Source of the DNA: F23-B02 sp963610045
GTDB taxonomy: Bacteria > Bacillota > Clostridia > Oscillospirales > Oscillospiraceae
Length of the DNA: 21,186 bases
Direction of reading: 5' to 3'
Assembly: GCA_963610045.1 (NCBI GenBank)
Contig: CAVDMS010000026.1
Coordinates: forward strand, 1-21,186
The notes beneath the pieces are model-generated. The model saw only the letters and a list, made by a program, of their open reading frames with translations, was not told the origin of the DNA and made no database searches. The stretch's first letter is position 1, and every line of letters begins with the position of its first letter. This document shows, piece after piece, positions 13,959 to 21,163 of the stretch. Both the position numbers and the translations under genes were made by a program.

Positions 13959-14699
13959 ATGAGAGGTTCGATGCTCAAGGAGATACTCAGGGAACAGAAA
14001 ACCAATATAAACGAGCTTGCACGTCGGCTCAATGTCCCGGCTCAGACCCTGTACAGCATGGTCAAGCGTGACAATCAGAAGGTCGATTTTGACCTGATGA
14101 TGCGCATTTGCTCCGAGCTGAACGTCCCGGTCGAGCGTATGTGCGAGGACGTGACCGTTCCCGCTCTGCCGGACAGCGACGAGTTTTCAATGCTCAGCCG
14201 CTACCGTCGCCTTGACGAGTGGGGCAGGGAGCTTACGAAGCTCGTCATCGACAGGGAGCTTATGCGCTGCGAAAGCGCAGCCGAGGCTAAGCCCAGTGCG
14301 GGCAAGATCATTCCGCTCTACACCACCCCCGCCGCTGCGGGCTATGCGTCGCCTGCCTTGGGCGACGATTACGAGGATTACGAGGTGTCCGGCGACAGCA
14401 AGGCGGACTTTGCCGTGCGCATTGACGGCGACAGCATGGAGCCGTATATAAAGGACGGCAGCGTTGCGCTGTGCAAGCGGGGTGCGATAATCCACGACGG
14501 CGACGTCGGACTGTTCTTTGTAGACGGCGACATGAAGTGCAAGCAGTACTGCCAGGACAGTGAGGGCAACGTGTACCTCTTCTCCGCAAACAGGGAGCGC
14601 TCCGATGCGGACGTACACATCAGCGCAACGTCCGGGATAACGCTGCTCTGCTTCGGCAAGGTGCTGCTTGACAAAAGTATTCCGCTTCCGGAGGCGTGA
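13959..14699 (+). CDS. XRE-family regulator with S24 self-cleavage domain (LexA/CI-like)
   Basis: 246 residues; GGAGGT ends 5 nt before the ATG at 13959. Residues ~5-60 are a helix-turn-helix of the XRE/Cro type (TNINELARRLNVPAQTLYSM). A linker leads to a peptidase S24 domain (~115-240). The likely cleavage pair is A127-G128 in PAAAGYASP. The catalytic dyad is S159 (DGDSMEP) and K195 (DMKCKQY, aligning with the TVKR lysine of LexA). Such repressors undergo RecA-stimulated autocleavage, though some stand-alone members respond to other signals. It diverges from the P-type-ATPase-like operon and is 2 nt from the DUF3267-like gene. Probable targets are its own promoter and the divergent operon (inference). 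No phage genes are nearby, so it does not look like a prophage repressor. Confidence 0.9.
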   Translation: MRGSMLKEILREQKTNINELARRLNVPAQTLYSMVKRDNQKVDFDLMMRICSELNVPVERMCEDVTVPALPDSDEFSMLSRYRRLDEWGRELTKLVIDRELMRCESAAEAKPSAGKIIPLYTTPAAAGYASPALGDDYEDYEVSGDSKADFAVRIDGDSMEPYIKDGSVALCKRGAIIHDGDVGLFFVDGDMKCKQYCQDSEGNVYLFSANRERSDADVHISATSGITLLCFGKVLLDKSIPLPEA

Positions 14700-14701
14700 T
14701 A

Positions 14702-15304
14702 ATGAAAAAAACAAAAAACGGTTTAAAGGGCGAGGTACTGCGCTCGTGTCCCAAGGACTACAGGCGCTCTGCCGAGCTTAGCTTTAACACGAAGAAGGGA
14801 CGCATTGCGGTGACTGCGGTCGGGCTTGCGGCTGCCGCCCTGTGCTTTGCGGTCGGCTGTATTGCGGTACCGCTTTCCGAGCTTTATAACGTGAGCGGCA
14901 TTTGGCATCTTATGCTGAGGCTTCTTGTCATAGTCGTTCTGACCTGTGCATATCTTGCGCTTTTTGAGCTTCTGCATTCCGTTGTACTCAAAAAGCTCCT
15001 CGGTGCAAGCACTCTCCGAGTGAACGCCGCCTGCCGCAGCTTTTGGTTTACAAGCTCCGACTGGTTCTCGGTAAAGGCGTACTTTATTGCGGCGCTGCTT
15101 CCGACGGCGGCAATGTTTCTGATACTGCTCCTTGCAAGCATCGTTTTGCCCTCATCGTTGTTCTGGGTAGTTTACATAATACAGATAATTAACCTTGCGA
15201 TACCTGCGCCGTACTATTGCCTCGCCTGCGGGCTTCTGAAGAAAAAGCCAAAGGCGGCGCTCATTCGTGACGAAAAGGACGCCATCGGCATTTGGACAGC
15301 TTAA
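14702..15304 (+). CDS. DUF3267-like membrane protein with degenerate zincin motif
   Basis: 200 residues from ATG 14702; GGAGG (14690-14694) lies inside the end of the regulator gene, 7 nt away, so GTG 14696 is rejected. Four hydrophobic segments are visible (about 36-58, 70-90, 120-150, 155-180). The layout and the ending LLKKKPKAALIRDEKDAIGIW resemble DUF3267, a family of putative membrane zinc metallopeptidases. The expected HExxH is FELLH (88-92): the first metal-binding histidine is phenylalanine. The usual Asp-containing segment before the last helix reads AIPAPYYCLA. It is therefore probably not a protease and may be a pseudoenzyme. It is co-transcribed with the S24 regulator and could modulate it or sense membrane state (inference). 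Confidence 0.7.
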   Translation: MKKTKNGLKGEVLRSCPKDYRRSAELSFNTKKGRIAVTAVGLAAAALCFAVGCIAVPLSELYNVSGIWHLMLRLLVIVVLTCAYLALFELLHSVVLKKLLGASTLRVNAACRSFWFTSSDWFSVKAYFIAALLPTAAMFLILLLASIVLPSSLFWVVYIIQIINLAIPAPYYCLACGLLKKKPKAALIRDEKDAIGIWTA

Positions 15305-15305
15305 C

Positions 15306-15340
15306 AAAAAACGTCAAAGGAAATTCCTTTGACGTTTTTT
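15306..15340. terminator. Bidirectional terminator between the DUF3267-like gene and capA-type gene
   Basis: A 15-bp perfect stem, AAAAAACGTCAAAGG / CCTTTGACGTTTTTT, has loop AAATT. T runs on both strands suit the convergent genes on each side. Confidence 0.93.
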
Positions 15341-15349
15341 AATATCAAA

Positions 15350-16570
15350 TTATTCCTCAACCGGAGGATCTACAGGCTCCGGTACCGGGATGGGACTCGG
15401 TTCGGGGTCGGGCGAGGGGATCGGAAGCTCCTCCGAGCCGGGCAGCTCCAACTCCGGACGCTTTGAGGGTTCGGGCGAGGGATCGGGGTCAAGGAAGGAG
15501 TAATCGACCACGAGGTCAGGACCCGTAAAGCTGCCGTCGAGCTTGCTCATTGTGCGCTCAAATTCCTTGCTGCCCTTCTTGTACGGGGTGGGACGGAAGT
15601 CGTTATTTTCGTCCGAGCTGCTCATGGAGCAGGGGATATAGTTGCAGGCTTCGAGCGAAACACCCCCGTCGGCATTGCGGCACAGCGTCAGCTGTACGAT
15701 AACGGAGTCATAGTCGCGGGGGAAGGAGTTGCCGCCGAAGGAGAAGTTGCTGAGGCTGTACAGGATGAGACCGCCGCCGTATTCCTCGGCGGGCTGCAAA
15801 ACATGGGGGTGTGAGCCGTATACGAGGTCGGCTCCGGCGTCTATCGCAGCATGAGCGAGATTTTTCTGATAGGCGTTGGGGCGGTATGCGCCCTCCACGC
15901 CCCAGTGCAGCGCACAGATTATGTACTCGGCGCCGTCGGCCTTGAGCTTGTCTATCGCTTCCTTTAGCTGCGCTTCGCTTATCATAAAGCCGCCGTAGCC
16001 GCAGTAGATGCCGAGCTTCAGCCCGCTTTCGGTAGTAAAAACGACGCTTTGCCCATCGACCCCGTAGGCGATGCCACGCTCATTAAGGGCGCTTAGCGTG
16101 TCGTCAAGCCCACGCTGACCGTAGTCCATGGTGTGGTTGTTGGCGGTCGTCACAAAGTCGATGCCGCCGGAGACGAGCATATCGGCGTTTTTGGTCGGCG
16201 CTTTGAAGTGAAACAGCGAGCCGGAGCTTAAAAGAGCGTCGGAAAAATTACATTCGAGGTTTGCGATCGTCGCATCGTCGTTCTTGAAATACTCATGGAC
16301 ATTTTCAAAGGGGTAGCCCATATCGTCGCCGCAGAGGCTTTGAAACCTGTTGCCGGCAAGGGTGCAGTCGCCGACGAGACTTATCGTAAAGTATTCGCTG
16401 TCCGGCTCCGTTTGCACGGCGTCGCTCGGAGCGGGCGCTTTTTTCGGAGCGGGAGAGGACAGAAAGTCCTCGTCAATGATCCCGAAACGTATGAGCAGCA
16501 TGAGCGCCGTAAGGACGAGCAGTCCCACTGCCGCCGCTATGCCTATTACAAGCTTCAGTTTTCTACCCAT
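15350..16570 (-). CDS. CapA-type membrane-anchored protein (PGA_cap/metallophosphoesterase-like)
   Basis: 406 residues from the ATG at 16570, with GAGGGG about 8 nt upstream. Residues 6-28 form one membrane helix after a basic start (MGRKLK), then a Pro/Ala linker, then the CapA domain (~60-335). Motifs are GDCTLAG (67-73), NLECNF (104-109), ANNHTMDYG (143-151), LHWG (221-224), GSHPHVLQ (252-259) and SLSNF (272-276), the metal-binding set of the calcineurin-like PGA_cap family. The last ~45 residues are rich in Pro-Glu, Pro-Ser and Pro-Asp pairs and probably extend into the wall. Relatives take part in poly-gamma-glutamate capsule formation, but no capB/capC is nearby and the role in such isolated genes is unknown. 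It has a strong promoter divergent from the trpB2 leader. Confidence 0.9.
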   Translation of the reverse strand: MGRKLKLVIGIAAAVGLLVLTALMLLIRFGIIDEDFLSSPAPKKAPAPSDAVQTEPDSEYFTISLVGDCTLAGNRFQSLCGDDMGYPFENVHEYFKNDDATIANLECNFSDALLSSGSLFHFKAPTKNADMLVSGGIDFVTTANNHTMDYGQRGLDDTLSALNERGIAYGVDGQSVVFTTESGLKLGIYCGYGGFMISEAQLKEAIDKLKADGAEYIICALHWGVEGAYRPNAYQKNLAHAAIDAGADLVYGSHPHVLQPAEEYGGGLILYSLSNFSFGGNSFPRDYDSVIVQLTLCRNADGGVSLEACNYIPCSMSSSDENNDFRPTPYKKGSKEFERTMSKLDGSFTGPDLVVDYSFLDPDPSPEPSKRPELELPGSEELPIPSPDPEPSPIPVPEPVDPPVEE

Positions 16571-16622
16571 TTGCGTTTTCCCCTCACCGTGATCTGCACA
16601 TATATTTGCGCACTTTGTGATA

Positions 16623-16651
16623 ATTATATACAAAGACGGCAAAAATGACAA
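16623..16651 (-). promoter_or_regulatory. SigA-type promoter of the capA-type gene
   Basis: On the minus strand TTGTCA (16651-16646) and a perfect TATAAT (16628-16623) have a 17-bp spacer, about 50 nt before the start codon. Confidence 0.85.
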
Positions 16652-16676
16652 GCGGCTTTTGCCAATTTGCCGCTTG
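16649..16676. promoter_or_regulatory. Inverted repeat across two divergent -35 boxes
   Basis: CAAGCGGC (16649-16656) and GCCGCTTG (16669-16676) are perfect reverse complements with a 12-bp spacer. Each arm overlaps a -35 box, one of the capA-type gene and one of the trpB2 leader. It is an operator candidate; no regulator gene is adjacent. Confidence 0.45.
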
Positions 16677-16702
16677 ACGTGAGAGGAAAGCGGTGCTAAT
16701 AT
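16674..16702 (+). promoter_or_regulatory. SigA-type promoter of the T-box/trpB2 transcript
   Basis: TTGACG (16674-16679) and TAATAT (16697-16702) are separated by 17 bp, just before the T-box leader. The -10 is imperfect. Confidence 0.7.
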
Positions 16703-16705
16703 GTA

Positions 16706-16958
16706 GAAAACCGATGAGCAAGAGTAGTAATCCGTGCGAAGATTTCAGAGAGCCGCCGTTCGGTGTGAGGCGGTATCGGGACCCGGATGAATGGACTTGT
16801 GAGGGCAAACCGAAGTTTCAGTAGGGGCGACGGGGTGACGGCCGTTAATACCGTCGGCGTATGGTAGTACGCATGAGTGGGCGAAAAATTCGCCAAGCCG
16901 GGTGGCACCGCAGGATATTATCTCCTGTCCCTGCATAATGCAGAGACAGGAGTTTTTT
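16706..16958 (+). ncRNA. T-box leader specific for tRNA-Trp
   Basis: The leader fills the space between promoter and trpB2. Stem I contains the AGAGAGCCG...CGGTGTGAGGCGGT region. The specifier loop on its 3' side reads GAATGGACTTG, giving codon UGG (16792-16794). The T-box sequence GGGTGGCACCGCAGG is near 16900-16914. Its UGGC would pair with an acceptor end GCCA, fitting the G73 discriminator of bacterial tRNA-Trp. A terminator follows. When uncharged tRNA-Trp binds, the antiterminator forms and trpB2 is transcribed. Specifier, discriminator match and downstream gene all agree on tryptophan. Confidence 0.95.
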
Positions 16959-16959
16959 G
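16921..16959 (+). terminator. Regulated terminator of the Trp T-box
   Basis: An outer stem CTCCTGTC (16922-16929) / GACAGGAG (16945-16952) and an inner stem CTGCAT/ATGCAG are followed by TTTTTT. The antiterminator would use the T-box bases just upstream. Confidence 0.92.
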
Positions 16960-17002
16960 TTTGCATCCTATCTCTGTAATATGAAAGAAAGGAGCAAACA
17001 CA

Positions 17003-18370
17003 ATGAAAAACATTCCCTACAAAATCTATCTCGAAGAGGACGAGATGCCTCGTTCCTATCAGAATCTCAGAGCTTATATGAAGGATAAGCCCGACCCGAT
17101 GCTCAATCCGGCGACGCTCAAGCCCGTGAGCTTTGAGGATATGCGTCCCGTGTTCTGCGACGCCTGCATAGAGCAGGAGCTGAACGTGAGCGACAAGTTT
17201 ATCCCCATCCCGGAGGAAGTGTTCAACTTCTATAAGATGTACCGTCCCTCGCCGCTCGTGAGAGCCTACAACCTTGAAAAGGCGCTCGACACCCCGGCGG
17301 AGATATATTACAAGTTCGAAGGTACGAACACCTCCGGCAGTCATAAATTAAACTCAGCCGTACCGCAGGTCTATTACGCAAAGCAGCAGGGCTTAGAGAG
17401 CCTTACGACCGAGACGGGCGCAGGTCAGTGGGGTACGGCGCTTTCCATGGCGAGCGCATTCTTCGGCATCGACGCCAAGGTGTACATGGTCAAGGTCTCG
17501 TCCCAACAGAAGCCGCACAGGAAGGCGGTCATGGAGACCTACGGCGCACAGGTCATAGCCTCCCCCTCCGACACGACCGAGGCGGGCAGGAAGATAAACG
17601 AGATGTACCCCGGCACCGGCGGCAGCCTCGGCTGTGCCATCAGCGAAGCGGTCGAGGTCGCAGTAAAGACCCCGAACTGCCGCTACGTTCTCGGCAGCGT
17701 GCTGGATCATGTGCTGCTGCATCAGAGCATCGTCGGTCAGGAGACCAAGATCGCACTTGACAAGTACGGCATAAAGCCCGACGTCGTTATCGGCTGCGTC
17801 GGCGGCGGCTCCAACTTCGGCGGCATAATAACTCCCTTCATGGCGGAGCGTCTTGAGGGCAAGACGAACACCGAGTTTATTGCGGTCGAACCCGCAAGCT
17901 GCCCGACCCTCACGAGGGGCAGATACGCATACGACTTCGGAGACATCGGCAAGGTAACTCCGCTTATCAAGATGTACACCCTCGGCAGCGGCTTCATGCC
18001 CTCCGCAAACCATGCGGGCGGACTGCGCTACCACGGCATGAACGGCACCATCTCCAAACTCTACCACGACGGCTATATCAAGGCGGTCAGCTACGAGCAG
18101 ACCAAGATTTTCGAGGCGGCAGAGGCGTTTGCAAAGGTGGAGGGTTACCTCCCCGCACCCGAAAGCAGCCATGCGATAAAGGCTGCGATGGACGAAGCGC
18201 TGCGCTGCCGTGAAACGGGTGAGAAAAAGAAGATCCTCTTCTGCCTCACGGGTACGGGCTACTTTGATCTCAGCGGCTACCAGAAGTATAACAGCGGCGA
18301 AATGAGCGATTACATCCCGACGGATGAGGAGCTTGAAGCGGGCTTTAAGAGCCTGCCTGTAACAGAGTGA
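17003..18370 (+). CDS. trpB2: Tryptophan synthase beta-like enzyme TrpB2
   Basis: 455 residues, matching the TrpB2/TrpB-like family (longer than the ~400 of TrpB1). AAAGGAG lies 8 nt before the ATG. The N-terminal extension (~1-80), with RPSPLVRAYNLEKAL and the PLP-lysine motif KFEGTNTSGSHKLNSA (K115), is typical. So are ETGAGQWGTAL, the phosphate-binding GCVGGGSNFGG and the late HAGGLRYHGM segment. TrpB2 condenses indole with L-serine to give tryptophan and often acts without TrpA. No trpA or other trp gene is in the window, so indole salvage is a reasonable role (inference). The Trp T-box directly upstream strongly supports tryptophan synthesis. The stop lies 3 bp from the end of convergent spoIIR, with no terminator seen between them. 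Confidence 0.95.
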   Translation: MKNIPYKIYLEEDEMPRSYQNLRAYMKDKPDPMLNPATLKPVSFEDMRPVFCDACIEQELNVSDKFIPIPEEVFNFYKMYRPSPLVRAYNLEKALDTPAEIYYKFEGTNTSGSHKLNSAVPQVYYAKQQGLESLTTETGAGQWGTALSMASAFFGIDAKVYMVKVSSQQKPHRKAVMETYGAQVIASPSDTTEAGRKINEMYPGTGGSLGCAISEAVEVAVKTPNCRYVLGSVLDHVLLHQSIVGQETKIALDKYGIKPDVVIGCVGGGSNFGGIITPFMAERLEGKTNTEFIAVEPASCPTLTRGRYAYDFGDIGKVTPLIKMYTLGSGFMPSANHAGGLRYHGMNGTISKLYHDGYIKAVSYEQTKIFEAAEAFAKVEGYLPAPESSHAIKAAMDEALRCRETGEKKKILFCLTGTGYFDLSGYQKYNSGEMSDYIPTDEELEAGFKSLPVTE

Positions 18371-18373
18371 TCT

Positions 18374-18982
18374 TTAGAAAACGGAGTCGAAGAAATCGCA
18401 GACCTCGCCCCACAGCTCGACGATGCGGAACTTGCAGCGGTAGCCGTCCTCCTCGGTGACGATGCCCCGTGTCTCGCCGTCGAGTGACTCTACGGCGCTG
18501 TCGCTCTCGGCTGCGGTGAGGCACAGCGGCGGGAACACGACGCACCACCAGTTGTGACCCTCGCCCTCGCCGAGGATGACCCGCAGCGACTCGTAGCGCC
18601 CGGCTGGGAGCGAGAAGCTGCCGTAGTCCCGTGTGGGGTAGTACTCCTGCGTCAGCGTGACCTTGACGGGTCGCCCCTCGGCTGCGGACTCGGCGGCGGA
18701 CTTTATCCCATCAAGCTCGGAGCTTATGATCCGCTTTGCCTCGTCCGGGGACTCGGCGCCCTCAAGCTTGGGGCTTATGTAGGAAAGCACGCTGTCCCGC
18801 ACATTGAGCTTTATGCGCTGCTCGTTTGAGTCGTCGGACACCGCAAGAACGTGCAGTCTCACGAGACTTCCGCTTATGGACTCCTGCCGGGCCTGCGCCC
18901 ATGTGCCGAGGCAGAGCGTGACGCACAGTGCGAGCATGAGCGAGATCTCCCATATTCTGAACCGTTTATTTTCGATATTCAT
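18374..18982 (-). CDS. spoIIR: Stage II sporulation protein R
   Basis: 202 residues; GGAGG (18995-18991 on the minus strand) lies 8 nt before the ATG. Residues ~11-29 are a hydrophobic signal or anchor. Then come VRLHVLAVSDDSNEQ (41-55), the LPAGRY motif (125-130) and GEGEGHNWWCVVFPPLC (138-154), the hallmark of SpoIIR. In Bacillus, SpoIIR is made in the forespore under SigF, secreted into the intermembrane space and triggers SpoIIGA to process pro-SigE in the mother cell. Its presence indicates an endospore former. No typical SigF promoter could be read with confidence. Its RBS lies in a terminator-like hairpin (see the separate entry). Confidence 0.96.
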   Translation of the reverse strand: MNIENKRFRIWEISLMLALCVTLCLGTWAQARQESISGSLVRLHVLAVSDDSNEQRIKLNVRDSVLSYISPKLEGAESPDEAKRIISSELDGIKSAAESAAEGRPVKVTLTQEYYPTRDYGSFSLPAGRYESLRVILGEGEGHNWWCVVFPPLCLTAAESDSAVESLDGETRGIVTEEDGYRCKFRIVELWGEVCDFFDSVF

Positions 18983-18985
18983 AAC

Positions 18986-19030
18986 AAAAACCTCCGAAAC
19001 TATGTACTGACATTAGTATCGGAGGTTTTT
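18986..19030. terminator. Terminator-like hairpin holding the spoIIR ribosome-binding site
   Basis: Arms AAAAACCTCCGA (18986-18997) and TCGGAGGTTTTT (19019-19030) are perfect complements, and the inside extends the stem (ACTAATGT with ACATAGT around a CAGT loop). T runs flank it on both strands. On the plus strand it would end read-through from trpB2. On the minus strand it would end ispE transcripts and also hide the GGAGG of spoIIR in the stem. Confidence 0.8.
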
Positions 19031-19044
19031 TCGGTTTTTAAACA

Positions 19045-19067
19045 TAAGCCGGCAGGAGTTCGGCTTA
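19045..19067 (-). terminator. Weak hairpin at the ispE stop codon
   Basis: TAAGCCG (19045-19051) and CGGCTTA (19061-19067) form a 7-bp stem with a 9-nt loop that includes the ispE stop. The downstream minus-strand sequence is AT-rich but has no clean U-run, so it may be only an mRNA 3' structure. Confidence 0.4.
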
Positions 19068-19937
19068 AATCTCAGTATGGTGCTTATTTTCGGTGAGAAA
19101 AACCGATTTATACTCGAAGGAGAGCGTTTTCTTCGTTGCCTCGGCGCTTTGACGGTCGGGGAAGATGCCGAAAACGGCAGACCCCGTGCCTGTCATTATC
19201 GCACCGAGCGCACCGCAGTCGAGCATACGGTTCTTTATCTCGGCGATGCTGCTCATGCGGCGATCGGGAACGTCCTCAAACACGTTGTACATACGCCGTG
19301 CAAGCTTGCTTAGATCCCCGTCTATGAGCGCCTCGCAGATGCCGGCGGAGTCGGGGTGACAGCGCAGCTTTACCGAGTCGAGCTTTCGGAAAAGCTCCGG
19401 CGTGGAGATGGAAAACTCCGGCTTGCAGACGACTATATTGCAATCGGGGAGGGAGGGCAGCGGCAGCAGCATCTCGCCCCTGCCGGTCGCAAGGACGGTG
19501 CCGCCGGAGACACAGAAGGCGACGTCCGAGCCGATGCCGGAGGCAAGGGCTTCAAGCCCGTGTCGGTCGTAGGGCTTGCCGTACAGCGTATTTAAGGCAC
19601 GCAGAACGGCGGCGGCGTCGGACGATCCGCCCGCCATGCCCGCACCGACGGGGATGTTTTTCTTTATGCGGATAAATGCACCCATGTCGCCTATGCCCTG
19701 CGCATTGAAAAACACCTTTGCGGCACGAACTGCAAGGTTGCGGTCGTCGCAGGGAATGAAGCGCAGATTGGTCTGCGCCGTGACCTCAGAGCCTTGGCGC
19801 AGCTCCACATAAACGTCGTCACTCAGCGTGACCGACTGCATGACCATGAGCATCTCATGGTAGCCGTCGGGACGCTTGCCGATAACGTCGAGCGAAATAT
19901 TTATTTTGGCAAAAGCCTTTTCGTTGATACTTTTCAT
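19065..19937 (-). CDS. ispE: 4-diphosphocytidyl-2-C-methyl-D-erythritol kinase IspE
   Basis: 290 residues, the usual length. It phosphorylates CDP-methylerythritol at the 2-hydroxyl with ATP, the fourth step of the MEP isoprenoid pathway. GHMP-kinase signatures are FAKINISLDVIGKRPDGYHE at the N-terminus (K11), the ATP-binding PVGAGMAGGSSDAAA (96-110), GSDVAF with the catalytic Asp (D138) and the C-terminal glycine loop MTGTGSAVFG. Its ATG overlaps the stop of the apgM gene as ATGA, so the pair is translationally coupled. spoIIR follows 82 bp downstream on the same strand, behind two hairpins. Confidence 0.96.
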   Translation of the reverse strand: MKSINEKAFAKINISLDVIGKRPDGYHEMLMVMQSVTLSDDVYVELRQGSEVTAQTNLRFIPCDDRNLAVRAAKVFFNAQGIGDMGAFIRIKKNIPVGAGMAGGSSDAAAVLRALNTLYGKPYDRHGLEALASGIGSDVAFCVSGGTVLATGRGEMLLPLPSLPDCNIVVCKPEFSISTPELFRKLDSVKLRCHPDSAGICEALIDGDLSKLARRMYNVFEDVPDRRMSSIAEIKNRMLDCGALGAIMTGTGSAVFGIFPDRQSAEATKKTLSFEYKSVFLTENKHHTEI

Positions 19938-21163
19938 TTTTCAAACAGCATGGACATGAGGGCGACGCCGGAGTTTACCATCGGTCCCGCTTCGCCGCTC
20001 TTTTCGGTGTACGGCAGACCGCAGCCGTCGGAATATCTGCTGTCGTAGAGCATATACGGCACGGGGTCTCCGTCGTGACCTCTCGTCGAGGTGAGGGTCT
20101 TGTGGTCGGACAGGAAGAGGATGCGGTAGTCCCAGCCTCGCTTGTCCATCTCGGCGCACAGGGGACGGATCATCCTCGTGTCGAGCCACTGGATGCCGAG
20201 CAGCTTGCCGTCAAGGTCGCCGTTGTGCGTACACTCGTCGGGAGCTTCGACGTGGACGGCGACAAAGTCGTGCCGGTTCAGCACGTCGAGCGCTGCGTTC
20301 ATCTTGCTTTCGTAGTTTGTGTCGATCTCTCCCGTGGCACCGTCGGGGCAGATCATGTCAAGCCCTATGAGCCTTGCAATGCCGTGGCAGAGCGGGACCG
20401 CCGAAATGACGGCTCCGTCAAAGCCGTAGCGCTCTTTGAAGTCGGGAAGCGCAACGGCGGTGCCTTCCGCCCAGAACCAAATGCCGTTTGCGGGCATTTT
20501 GCCCTGACGCCGCAGCTCCTCGCACAGCGGGTGACGGTCGAGTATCTCGTTTGCACGGCGCATAAGCTCAAGCAGGGTCTCGGCATTTTCGCAGCCGGAG
20601 GGCAGGATGGGACCGATCTTTTCGCCGAGGTGATCGTGCGGCGGTATGAGCTTTATCCCCTCGATGCTTGCGCCCGACTGCTGCGCAATGTGCCTGAAGG
20701 AGTGACCGAGGTTTATCTTCATCCCCGCCTTCTCCGCCAAGGGCGCAAAGTCGGGATGCTCAAACAGAGCGGTGATTATCGCATCAGACACGTCCCCGTC
20801 GATGCTGCCGGCGGAGTGGGACAGGATGCGCTTTTCCTCAAAGGGCATATCGCCGTCGGAGAGCGTGACCATATTGCAGCGATACGCAATGTCGCCGTCG
20901 GAAAGCTCGATGCCGCTTGCCGCCGCCTCCAAGGGCGCACGTCCCTTAAAGTACAGCGTAGGGTCGCAGCCGAAGATCGACAGAATGGCGGTGTCGCTTC
21001 CGGGGGGCAGACCCTCCGGCACGTTGCGGACGCTGCCGACCTCGCCCTTTGCGGCAAGGGCGTCGATAAAGGGCTTTTCCGCCGCCTCAAGCGGCGTTTT
21101 TCCGTTAAGCTCCGGAACGGGATTATCCGCCATTCCGTCGCCTATAATAAGTACATATTTCAT
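19934..21163 (-). CDS. apgM: Cofactor-independent phosphoglycerate mutase, ApgM type
   Basis: 409 residues from the ATG at 21163; AGGAAG 6 nt upstream decides against the ATG at 21169. It belongs to the alkaline-phosphatase-like superfamily. Visible are the N-terminal metal site LIIGDGMADNP (D9), the catalytic serine in PPGSDTAILSI (S56), APDECTHNGD, LSDHKT and the late RGHDGDPVPY metal site. ApgM interconverts 3- and 2-phosphoglycerate using two metal ions and no 2,3-bisphosphoglycerate. Relatives have also been named putative homoserine kinases, so the gene name carries some doubt. It is the first gene of the minus-strand unit apgM-ispE-spoIIR; its promoter probably lies beyond the right edge. 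Confidence 0.88.
   Translation of the reverse strand: MKYVLIIGDGMADNPVPELNGKTPLEAAEKPFIDALAAKGEVGSVRNVPEGLPPGSDTAILSIFGCDPTLYFKGRAPLEAAASGIELSDGDIAYRCNMVTLSDGDMPFEEKRILSHSAGSIDGDVSDAIITALFEHPDFAPLAEKAGMKINLGHSFRHIAQQSGASIEGIKLIPPHDHLGEKIGPILPSGCENAETLLELMRRANEILDRHPLCEELRRQGKMPANGIWFWAEGTAVALPDFKERYGFDGAVISAVPLCHGIARLIGLDMICPDGATGEIDTNYESKMNAALDVLNRHDFVAVHVEAPDECTHNGDLDGKLLGIQWLDTRMIRPLCAEMDKRGWDYRILFLSDHKTLTSTRGHDGDPVPYMLYDSRYSDGCGLPYTEKSGEAGPMVNSGVALMSMLFEK

Noticed and set aside
13959..15304. Prophage remnant suggested by a CI/LexA-like regulator
   Set aside because: No integrase, excisionase, structural gene or attachment repeat was seen; base composition matches the surroundings.
19031..19080. 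SigF promoter for spoIIR
   Set aside because: A SigF-controlled promoter is expected from Bacillus, but no pair of boxes here matches well enough at the right spacing.
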